Source: Branchiostoma floridae (Eukaryota > Chordata > Leptocardii > Amphioxiformes > Branchiostomatidae). From it: a stretch of 64,000 nt of DNA. Made by a program: the position numbers and the translations under genes. The stretch's first letter is position 1, and the number at the start of each line of letters is the position of its first letter. Where the stretch lies: assembly GCF_000003815.2 (NCBI RefSeq), contig NC_049994.1, forward strand, positions 1,674,145-1,738,144. Reading direction: 5' to 3'. The notes under the pieces were generated by a model. It saw only the letters and a program-made list of their open reading frames with translations, searched no databases and had not been told where the DNA came from. Shown here in pieces: positions 57,001 through 64,000 of this stretch.

Positions 57001-58631
57001 GACAAAAAAACAAATACCATATTTAGATTGGTCCTAAATTTGACTGAAAATCCAAATCTTTTATATCATATGAGTAATGATTGTAAGATCAAACTTTCTG
57101 CCTTATATTAGGGATTTTTCAACTTTTACTTATAACTTTTTTTAAAGCCAAGATAAGGTCGAAAAATCATGCTTTTCACACTCAAAGATTCGTAATTCAA
57201 AATCGCCTCCATATTCCAAAAATCCCTAAGACACAAAGCTGGAGATATTAGTTGTCGACAATTTAAGTCCTGAAAGAGTTGATTTGCACGCGTTTTGTAA
57301 GCGATTTAAATACCATGTTTGGTCGTATGTCGAGTTGCACTGATAGGGACATGGGGTAATTGATAACGCCGTAAACAAGTCTTGTGACATTCAAGGTCAC
57401 CAATAATGACGCCAGCAGCTTTGTTACATGTCACATATTCCAAACTTGGCGACAGCAAAACTAAGCTTGCCAGATAATGTTTTATATTTGCGAAAATGTT
57501 AGTTTTTCTTCTGACGCACGGCACCCAGGAAAACAAGGGTGTTTTCTGCATGTTTACTGTAACCTGCGGATGACCGCGGTTGACCTCAAATAGAACGCCC
57601 GTTCTGTTCGATCACGTCAGCGTTCTGTTCGATCTCGGCAGATGGAACGTGATTCGTGTTCCAAATCCCCACATAGAAGTCTGGAAATTTTGGGGGCCAA
57701 ATTTTACCATCGTGACCACTTCAGACAGGTTGATATATCAACCAGAACATTTAACCATGTAGCTCTCTCACTATAACCACAGTTGTATAAAATACCAGTT
57801 TATAATGAAATGCACGTTACTCACCTATTCCTGGGGTCCAGGACCAGGCCGTAAGGCCGTCCGATGTCTGGTGACGTCAGGAGAGTCCTAGCGGAAGATC
57901 CATCCTTCTTTGCTACAGAGATAGTGTTGGAATCGTAGGCAGACCAGTAGACATTCCCCTCAGCATGGTCCAATACCAGGCCATAGACAACTGCAGAAAA
58001 GAGTGTGTGGGCGTTATTGTGTAACGGATCTCTGTAAGAATTAACAAGAAATGAAATAATATAAATAATAATAATACTGGTTTATTTCTAATGGGAGATC
58101 CCCATATTTGGTGTAGACCACAACAGTATCACAGTGTATACAGACAGATTTCCCAAAATGAATGATGTTGGGATTTCACCGATAGACAGGCACGTCCCCA
58201 GTAAAAACCTATACAACATGTAGATTTTGCTGTTTCTAGGAACATTTCAGCTGTTTTATTGTGTGTATTGTGTGTACAGACTGGGGGTTTCATTGATACA
58301 GCATCGAAAAAATGCTGAAATGCTTGCATGGCCCCGAATTTGCATAAAAGAAAAAAAATGGAAATTCATAACTCACCACTGCTGCCTTTATCTATGATGG
58401 TCTCCATGCCACTTCCATCACGACGAGCCCGTTTGATGATTTCTTTCTTATTATCTGACCAGTACACGTAGTCGGTGAGCGGGTCGTAGTCCAGGGCGAG
58501 GGGCCGTCTAACACCTGCCAGTGGAAGTGTGACCTTTGATCCGGAAGTGATGTCAATTTGGAGAATAGTTTCTCCACTATTGTCAACGACCAAGAGGAAT
58601 GGTCCACTGTTGTTACGGGAGCCGAGGTCTC
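44620..58631 (-). CDS. Gene B (5' partial): chimeric Cys-loop channel with YWTD propeller, mucin, C-type lectin, LDLa, FZ, kringle and sushi
   Basis: Exons in transcript order (higher to lower coordinate): 58631-58377, 57990-57825, 56333-56215, 55981-55792, 54614-54514, 53195-52455, 52034-51636, 50868-50752, 50167-49906, 49663-49512, 49115-48894, 48481-48293, 48100-47841, 47729-47685, 47557-47448, 46665-46478, 46061-45744, 45425-45293, 45016-44620. All have AG/GT borders and matching phases. After the leading two bases the sum is 4362 nt, an open frame of 1453 codons plus stop. Layout: six-bladed propeller, Thr-rich repeats, CTLD, LDLa, FZ, kringle, CCP, channel. The first visible exon starts in phase 1 with no signal peptide, so the start lies upstream, probably beyond 64000. 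Predicted plasma-membrane channel subunit, paralogous to gene A. Confidence 0.82.
45293..48100 (-). CDS. Gene B channel exons: extracellular domain, M1, M2 and M3
   Basis: Exons 48100-47841, 47729-47685, 47557-47448, 46665-46478, 46061-45744, 45425-45293, with the same phases as gene A and identical lengths for four of the six. Landmarks: RLEKELLDVYNKNHAPE, DEKKELLVASVAIDF, TWQDSRLKWEPEYYGNIQNL, TWRVETLTSTIC, Cys-loop CDADPFFFPADTMEC, CGDGSSC, M1 HIATTVAPCVILVVL, M2 GDRISFGVTILLSMVVSLVF, M3 MALMGLFLLFTMYIISL. The first exon is 147 nt longer than in gene A because of a TETETK-type repeat. The pore looks cation-type, as in gene A, and there is no nicotinic vicinal Cys pair. Confidence 0.92.
47871..48040 (-). 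repeat. In-frame Thr/Glu/Lys repeat inside the gene B channel domain
   Basis: Imperfect 18/36-nt repeats (GACTGAAACTGA-type on the coding strand) encode runs such as TETETKITTETDSKIDTLTE. They add 49 residues between the N-terminal helix and the GQIVDL strand. Frame is kept. Confidence 0.85.
48293..48481 (-). CDS. Gene B sushi/CCP exon
   Basis: 63 codons, phase 1-1. It reads FLCEDLGPPNYGHRTPLKRF, YNVGERVAYTCNVGYSLKP, TDVRCTDGGLWQYDKPSC. Four Cys and the Trp before the last Cys are present. It is orthologous in position to the gene A CCP exon. Confidence 0.9.
48894..49115 (-). CDS. Gene B kringle exon
   Basis: 74 codons, phase 1-1, the same length as in gene A. It reads CYNGNGMNYRGTRSKTTSGA, DCVDWS, YPWANLDNNYCRNPTG, RPFCMTEDGSQEDCDVIQC. 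Complete six-Cys kringle. Confidence 0.93.
49512..50167 (-). CDS. Gene B Frizzled-like (FZ) domain, two exons
   Basis: Exons 50167-49906 and 49663-49512, phases 1-2 and 2-1, as in gene A. They read CLSTPVNLNLGGRLAMLPNQ, LEQTTFEEIQNSSVVKLL, RHPEFREFASTVIFPRC, TSC, then GTQLLPCRSWCEEV, FPTCDLFPSPP, ACWNPEP. The Cys pattern is the same as in gene A. FZ-kringle order as in ROR/MuSK. Confidence 0.8.
50752..50868 (-). CDS. Gene B LDL-receptor class A exon
   Basis: 39 codons, phase 1-1. It reads DCPLGYHQCGHGNACILTWK, RCDGRADCTDRSDEEGC. Six Cys and the calcium-binding CDG--DC-D-SDE motif are complete. Too short to be seen as an ATG-initiated ORF. Class A repeats bind ligands in LDL-receptor relatives. 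Confidence 0.9.
51636..52034 (-). CDS. Gene B C-type lectin domain exon
   Basis: 133 codons, phase 1-1, TTGCAG/GCTGTCC to GATG/GTGTGT. It reads CPSGYSAYGGSCFKAFNQGK, ARQVCAADRRLLAMPKDED, PFWFGLSDQSGEGGWMWEDG, WPNGGWQPGEPNNEGEGEVC, WNDAPCSTPLNFICQL. It has the EPN and WND calcium/sugar-site motifs and both disulfide pairs. EPN usually means mannose-type binding. Confidence 0.95.
52455..53195 (-). CDS. Gene B mucin-like repeat exon
   Basis: One 741-nt exon, phase 1-1, GGGCAG/TGACACC to ACTA/GTAAGG, coding about 25 copies of a 9-residue repeat (VGSSTEHTT, VGSSTRPTT, VGSNTKPTT) and three higher-order blocks with the shorter VTKPTT form. It ends TSSATTPFTGST. Dense Thr/Ser predicts heavy O-glycosylation and an extended stalk between propeller and lectin domain. 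The 27-bp repeat is also open on the plus strand; those readings are shadows. Copy number is probably polymorphic. Confidence 0.9.
53430..53850 (+). repeat. Dispersed GATAACTGAACAA repeat, copy 2
   Basis: GAATAACTGAACAAAGGAACC, GCAGGTAGCTTAGAC, AGTTTGCATAATTAATGAGG, GAGGTCTCCGAACTCTTGC in the same order as at 41590. Confidence 0.8.
54190..54450 (+). repeat. Dispersed GATAACTGAACAA repeat, copy 3 (partial)
   Basis: Contains GACGATTATGCAAAA, AATTGCATAATCAATTC and TTTGCATATTC, then ATATTTCATGGAGATATGA, matching the second half of the family. Confidence 0.7.
54514..58631 (-). CDS. Gene B six-bladed YWTD beta-propeller, five exons
   Basis: Exons 58631-58377, 57990-57825, 56333-56215, 55981-55792, 54614-54514 (phases 1-1, 1-2, 2-1, 1-2, 2-1), 277 residues. 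Six blade signatures in order: PFLLVVDNSGETILQIDI, YVYWSDNKKEIIKRARRDGS, NVYWSAYDSNTISVAKKDGS, SLYWVDSNIRIVRAAMDGSN, RLYYSDQKYGIYTSDLLGND, FVYWSSNW. It closes with QGKIGKLSKSDLTKTVLADG and IPWGIYL. This is one complete LDL-receptor class B propeller as in LRP4/5/6. The usual EGF cap is absent. ORF readings past 55792 are intron read-through. Confidence 0.9.
54700..55340 (+). repeat. Dispersed GATAACTGAACAA repeat, copy 4 and relatives
   Basis: Tandem, partly diverged units: TTAGATAGCTCTTGTGCTC, GGGCATTTTTGTCAAAAACT, GAGGATAAGTCAACAAGGGAAC, GATAGCTTTTAGCGTCATGA, GAGGATAACTGCAGAAAGGAAC. Confidence 0.75.
55350..55560. mobile_element. Short inverted-repeat element
   Basis: ATGTAAAGCAGGGTACGTAT near 55350 and ACACCCTGCTTTACACACT near 55545 form inverted ends. 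Confidence 0.5.
56345..57820. other. Gene B intron, no gene recognised
   Basis: Contains a short TGATA repeat near 56500. Nothing else supported; ORFs at 57306-57762 lack domains. Confidence 0.5.
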
Positions 58632-58739
58632 CTAATGGGTGGAGGAAATGCAGCAGCTGTATCCAAACTAACGTATAATTAAAGTATGTGAAAAAAAAGA
58701 TAAACTATTGCAAACATACCGGGATTGACCTTTGAGTGG

Positions 58740-58890
58740 CGTAACGGCAGAATTTTGTGCTCAGGACCAAGTCATGTCACCTGCCTTGTGCTCTAAGGAA
58801 AGGCACTTTTCAGCCAGGTGTAAAAATGGGTACCTGACTTCTGTTTGGAAGGTTAATAAGGTGGTGAAATGTTTCGCCTTCTAATGCTGT
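58740..58890. mobile_element. SINE-like tail
   Basis: GGAAAGGCACTTTTCAGCCA, GGTGTAAAAATGGGTACCTG and AAGGTTAATAAGGTGGTGA are arranged like the tail region of tRNA-derived SINEs of marine invertebrates. Tentative. Confidence 0.35.
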
Positions 58891-59311
58891 GTCCTTGTGG
58901 ACCTACATAATTATATAGCACAACCTTTTCCCGTTAATAGAAATGGAAAAATATTCAAAAAAATCAACAATCGGGGCAAGGGAAATTTGAAACGATGTTT
59001 ACCCAGGATTTAATCTGCGATTTTTTAGCGCTAGTGCCACCGTAACGGACAAGACCATATTTTGAGGGGTTGATTTACCTCTTTTTATCATACCAGTTTG
59101 AGACGGATTTACTTTACTCCAGGGTTGGAAAAAGGTTATAAGACGTGCATTACTGAGATGCACACACACTAAAATGTTTCTGGATTGTGTAACGTAGTAT
59201 AAAGTATTTCTCGACAAGCACACGCGCACGGGTTGTTTAGAAAGGCCCGATTTCGCAAACAGCACATGCGCGCGTTAATCACAGAGACTAGATGTTTCTA
59301 TGAAGGTGTAC

Positions 59312-59501
59312 TCCCCAAGCAGAGGTTAGGCTCCGACTGTTTTTTGTGTTTTCTTTAGCCGTTTTTATCGGGATTTCTATTTTGTTCTGTATCATGTATG
59401 TTAGGTTTTGACAATACAAGAAATAATACAAAAAAGAAAGCCCGATGAAAACGACTAAAAAACGTTTGAAAAACAGCCGGGGCCTAACCTCTGCTTGGAG
59501 A
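59312..59501. mobile_element. 190-bp MITE
   Basis: CTCCCCAAGCAGAGGTTAGG and CCTAACCTCTGCTTGGAGAG are inverted ends. TTTAGCCGTTTTTATCGGG and CCCGATGAAAACGACTAAA continue the stem. Confidence 0.85.
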
Positions 59502-61667
59502 GGTGTGAAGGTGTGGCTGTTTCAAAGAACCGAAGCAAAGGGCAAGAATTGAAATACTACAAATGTTTGTGTTCTATTGCCAGAAACAGCGTCAAATGTA
59601 ATACCATACGATGCACTCTGTTCTTGGGGAGGGGGTTGGGTGAGGCAAGTATTCTGTTGTTTGCTAAGACATATTAAATGATCAATGGAACTAAGTCTGT
59701 TCGTTGTCTGTGACACTGTTAAACTATGTTACAAAAGCTGAGTGCAGTGTCACCTTGCCATTGTCAATGTCTGTCTGAAAGTAAATATAAGGAAAGCCTG
59801 TGTAACGCTAACACCGCTGTACGGGGTTGTAACTGGCTCCTCCCCGCCCAAAACATCACATCTAGCATAACATGGTGCTTAGTCAGAGTATTTATTGCTA
59901 ATTCTATGTTTAAGACAGTGAATAATACTAGCATTCCATATCATGACATTCACGTTTAAGACTTTTGTACAACAAAGAATCAGGTTACCGTCAATATTTC
60001 AGAGACAAACACGTTTGATAAGAAACAAGATATAAAAACAGCAGGCCTAATAGACCTTTGATGAAAATGATCTGGTATACTATGACAGTATCACAAAAGT
60101 AGATGCTACACAGAGGCTAACAACTTCACCACGTTTACACATTTGTTTATTTTGTAAAGAAAATGTAAAAACGCACAAATGCTTACAATGTGAATAAAAG
60201 TTTAGAAAAACTAAAGCTAGTCCGTTAGAAATTCAAATGTCCTTGACTTGATTGTTGCATGTGTGCCGAAGTAAAAGCTACCCTACATACACTTATCAGC
60301 GCTCAACTCTCTTCGACAAACTTTCTGGGATTCTTGGACATCTTCTTAATTTAAATACCCTACCCGACAACGGCAAACATTTTTAAGATTCACGTCTGTA
60401 TTCTTATGTCAACTGTGAAATTATGCCGAACACACAAAAATGCATCATGGCAACCAGACGCTTTTAGTAATGTGTGCCTCTACTATCCATACTTTGGGTG
60501 GGAGTTGAGTGAACATTATTGTATTTCTTATCACCCATACGTTTGTTTTTAATTTGACTTGTTGAATATTCCATTTTCCATGCAGTAAAAGTGAGAGAAT
60601 AAAAGTTCAATGTAACTTGAGTTGCCGTCCCTTTGTCTTGTCTTGTCTGATGATGAATGAATAGAAACAAAAGCTGTCATGTACACGCCATATTGATATA
60701 ACGTTACTACAACATTGCTGTATAAATGTGACGCCATTCCATGGTCTCCATGCCAAAGTCCCCTATTACTATTCGGCCAGGCGGGAGTCTAGTAGAGACT
60801 ACCATACCAGCCCACCACCAGAAGGTGTAATATACACCGGTCATTAATTATTTAAGCATCAAAGTCAGCCGTTCATGCCGACACTGCCAAGCATGCAGTG
60901 GTAAAAATGTACTGTAAACCTTACAATATTTGAGATGTTCAAATTATTTCCCGGTTTTGCGGCAGACTTCCCATTATATTACACTGATTTGACCTCCGTT
61001 GTTACTACTACGTTGTTACTACTACAGTATCGACAGTATCAACAATATCCAGTTTATCAAATTTTGAATAAAGTGCAAACTGAATTTTAAATGGTGTAAA
61101 ATTAAGCGTTTTACAGTATCTCTCTGTTCAGTCTAATACTACATCTGAAAATGCCTATGACACTAATGTAGTATATGGACTAGATGGTACTTTATATAAT
61201 ATCAGGTCCGTATTTACATTCGGTATCGGTGTTCTGTATTTTCCCTTACTGCCCAGGGCTCCATAGTTTGATTTGAACGAGAAGAACTCGTATCACATCT
61301 TTTGCTCTTTTTTAGGCGACAAACTTGAGTTTCCTCGAGTTGGCATAGTATAAATAAAATACAATACGGTGTATGAATGAATGAACCGTTTATTCGATCA
61401 TTATGATGCCATAAAAGTAAATCGCAGCCATGGGCTGAATTTCGTACTTTTAACGTGGGGAGTCATTGGCTACTTTACCAGGACAGAGTTCCAACAGACA
61501 GGCAGTCCACATATTCATTATTTTGTTTGGGATGTAAGATGCCTCAAACTCGAATGCAAATACGTAAAGTTATGACGTAGGCAAATTGCAGCTTAGCATT
61601 CAAACTGACTAATGGCGATGTTTGTATTCTTAAAATCACAATTAAATTCCGTATCCGCATTCTGTAT

Positions 61668-61894
61668 ACCCCTGTCACATTATCCACGATCTTCGGGCGT
61701 ATCGATGGAAGATCGGCCATATTTAAGATCGACAGAGGGTTGCGCGTATTTTTTACCTGAAAACCGTCCCTGTCACATATAAGCCATACTTTATATCTTG
61801 TACAATTGTTGTGCAAGAAAGTCATTATAAGCGAGGCTCGGGTGATTGCCGCAGAATCGTCGTCCGATCGATTTTCGCCAAATGTGACAGGGGT
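61668..61894. mobile_element. MITE with ACCCCTGTCACAT termini
   Basis: ACCCCTGTCACAT at the left end and ATGTGACAGGGGT at the right, with inverted ATCGATCGGAC/GTCGAT-type interior words. Confidence 0.75.
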
Positions 61895-61960
61895 GGTAGG
61901 GATATGGTGTACTCCGAATCGAACTCGGTCCCGGCCCTCCCGCGGCCTTTGTAAGGATTA

Positions 61961-62555
61961 AGCCCCCTTCACACGAGAGCACGAATGAGCCGGAATGCCG
62001 TCCAAATGGAAATTTTTTTTCTATTCGTGGCAATTCCTCGCAATTCGTACTGTATTCTAAACATTCGTACTGCGTTCCAGATGTTCTTCCCCGTTCTTTT
62101 GGCTGGCTCGAAAGTTTTTGACATGTCAAGAACTGTCGAGGTGCATTCGAAGTGTAGAAATATCGAATGGCATTCCAAATGGATTCTAAGTGGATTCTAA
62201 CTAGTCTAACTGCAGTTTGACCGCATTCTGTGGCATTCCAACATTATTCGAAACGTTTTTATCTCATTCGAAGGAGAACCGAAAAGGCAAGCCACTTCGA
62301 ATCCTGCCCGATGTGGCCAAAAGAATATCTCGAATGCAGTAAGAATTTCTAGAATACACTACGAATTCCCAGGAATAGAAAAGAATTTTCATTCTGACGG
62401 CATTCTGGCTCATTCTTTCTCGTATGTAGGGGATATCAAGTCCATTTGGAACCCCCGCTCGGAATGGCCCCGAATGTGTTATGAATTTTGCAAGTACTTC
62501 ATTCCGACTGGTTCGGCTTGATTCCTGCTAATTCGATTTCCGTGTGAAGGCCCTA
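61961..62555 (-). mobile_element. Non-autonomous element, copy 2 (CATTCGA family)
   Basis: The same family as 36327-36888 in opposite orientation. Ends CCCCCTTCACACGAGAG and TTCCGTGTGAAGGCCC. Interrupts the right duplication arm after GGTGTATTC. Confidence 0.8.
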
Positions 62556-63049
62556 TTAGGAATACACCGTATTGTATTCTACGTATCTATATCTTCTGTC
62601 TAAGAAGTTATATTCCTACAGAGTACAGAATTAGGCAACATTAGGAGAAATATCTTATGTATATGGATGTATACACGTGCGGGTCTGTGGGATTGTATAT
62701 ACAGGCCTGTAACCGTTATACGTGTGCACGTGACTGCTCACGGCCTCAACCAGAAACAACGTTTATTTTGGACAGCCTTACGTTAATGTCCACCAAAACT
62801 CTAGCCGTTGTGCTAACTTTTAGAAGTACAATTGTTTTGCGATCGGACAACAACATGGATAATTGGGCAATGACCAGAGGTGTGCGGGTCAACTTCAGGA
62901 TTTTCCTTGCTCTCCAACTTCCATTTCTTGCCGAAGGGCTTTCTTTGCAAACGTTTTAACCATGTCTCCGTGTATTTCATGGCTCTGATCACATATTAAT
63001 TTCTAGCACTTTTCTTACCCGTATGCGTTATGTTCTTAAATTGTAAAGG

Positions 63050-64000
63050 TGGGTTTACACCTGCATATATTTTCAAGTGCGCGTGAGTTCCGCATGGAAT
63101 TTTGTCAATACGCGGCCGAACGCCCAACATTTGGAATTTTTTTGGAATAAATTAAACTGTACGTCGAGTCCATCTGGCGTTTGAATTACGACTTCAGCGT
63201 TTTCATTTCGCATGAGATGCGTATGATTGCAACTGAAATGCGCAACAAAATTTTCCGTACTGCGAATAGATTCGTATGGGGTACGTATGTTGGGCGTTTT
63301 CCGGACGCACACAACGTCTACCGACCGCATGCCTGACGCACCTGGTGCTAACTGCATTCCAAACGCATTTCAGCTGTGTCAGAGGAAAAGTTTGTGTTAC
63401 ATATACTTTTGTTTGCGAGCATTGCCAATAGAGTATTTTTGTTAGAGGAACCCTTTGTACAACGTATGCCTTTGTTTACAGGCAGTGCAAGTAGAACATT
63501 GACAAGTAAACAGTGAAGAGGTTTTTTTTATTTATTTGCGAAGCAGTAAAGCAGTGACACTGTGCTTTTACAGAAATGTGGGCCATCATTTACCTTAAGA
63601 AATTATGTGCACTGTTAAGATTGTGCTTGTTTTCACTTTGTCCTTAATGATTTCCCCTATCATCTTAGTATTTCAACTACTATAAAAATCACACTCATAC
63701 ACACCACAAAACGTATTCAAGATCTTTATCAAACACGTAAATTAAACAATTATGAAACCTTACGCCCTCTTTCAAAGTTGTAATATGGCTCTATCTCACC
63801 TCACCTCACCTATCCCTTGACCTCTGTGTGGGTCGTTGGGGCACCATGACTTCGTCCACTATAATGGCTCTATATTGCACCTTTATATCATGTGGTTCTA
63901 CACACACAAAAAAGTGCCATTATCAGCAAATTAAGTCAAATATCTGTTACACAAAATGGCACGTGTGTCACACAAATTGACCCAGTGCTTGAGCAGGTTC
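63050..64000. repeat. Dispersed repeat, copy 2, running off the window
   Basis: Partner of 15120-16310 (first part inverted, second part direct). ORF 63357-63073 on the minus strand is repeat sequence, as is 15403-15134. Confidence 0.7.
63785..63873. mobile_element. 69-bp insertion with 10-bp duplication
   Basis: ATGGCTCTAT occurs at 63785-63794 and 63864-63873. The 69 bases between (TCACCTCACCTCACC ... GGGTCGTTGGGGCACCATGA) are absent from the matching place in copy 1 near 15985. Confidence 0.7.

Larger units (their letters stand above)
59725..63045. repeat. Inverted segmental duplication, right arm
   Basis: Reverse-complement partner of 10240-13800, with order kept. It carries its own insertions (61668-61894 and 61961-62555) and lacks the 12798-13020 MITE. 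No exon recognised. Confidence 0.85.

Noticed and set aside
58999-59265. Possible upstream exon of gene B (88-aa minus ORF)
   Set aside because: No extracellular domain pattern, no phase-1 donor in the right place, and no signal peptide.
63073-63357. 94-aa minus-strand ORF, also seen in part at 15134-15403
   Set aside because: Part of a dispersed repeat; the two copies do not keep a common open frame.

Overview
The window looks like genomic DNA of an invertebrate chordate, most likely a cephalochordate (amphioxus, Branchiostoma). This is an inference. It rests on large domain-shuffled extracellular genes with small phase-1 exons, dense short terminal-inverted-repeat (TIR) elements, an intact invertebrate-type LINE, and introns full of low-complexity DNA. 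One 100-N assembly gap lies at 35489-35588.

Two paralogous multi-exon genes dominate and face each other tail to tail. Gene A (+ strand, 5075-39514, 18 exons) could be followed by splice sites and phase into one open frame of 1126 aa: signal peptide, PAN/apple, WSC-like Cys-rich domain, ILEI (FAM3-type) domain, Frizzled-like (FZ) domain, kringle, sushi/CCP, and a complete Cys-loop (pentameric) ligand-gated ion channel with four membrane segments. Gene B (- strand, 58631-44620, 19 exons in the window, 5' end missing) reads as one open frame of about 1453 aa: six-bladed YWTD beta-propeller, mucin-like 9-residue repeats, C-type lectin domain, LDL-receptor class A repeat, then the same FZ, kringle, CCP and Cys-loop channel. 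The shared core has the same exon phases and nearly identical exon lengths. The N-terminal modules are completely different and sit in symmetric phase-1 exons or exon groups. The products are predicted to be cell-surface channels carrying large adhesive or ligand-binding ectodomains made of parts normally found in Wnt and MuSK/LRP-type receptors.

Region by region. 1-2035 is a GACA-rich minisatellite interrupted by a LINE tail. 2036-2330 is a degenerate extra copy of the channel TM1-TM2 exon. 2577-3375 is a broken LINE reverse transcriptase. 5075-5150 is the signal-peptide exon of gene A. 5375-9498 is a full LINE with a 20-bp target-site duplication, antisense in intron 1. 10.24-13.8 kb is one arm of an inverted duplication whose other arm is 59.7-63.05 kb. 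16.7-25.4 kb holds ACGT-rich repeats around the PAN exon and a 2.7-kb TIR element. 26.7-39.5 kb holds the rest of gene A. 39.5-44.6 kb is intergenic, with a LINE fragment and repeats. 44.6-58.6 kb is gene B. 58.6-64 kb is repeat-rich DNA upstream of gene B that probably lies in its first intron; the gene B signal-peptide exon is expected beyond 64 kb.

Splice sites and domain calls were made by eye. No database search or computation was run.
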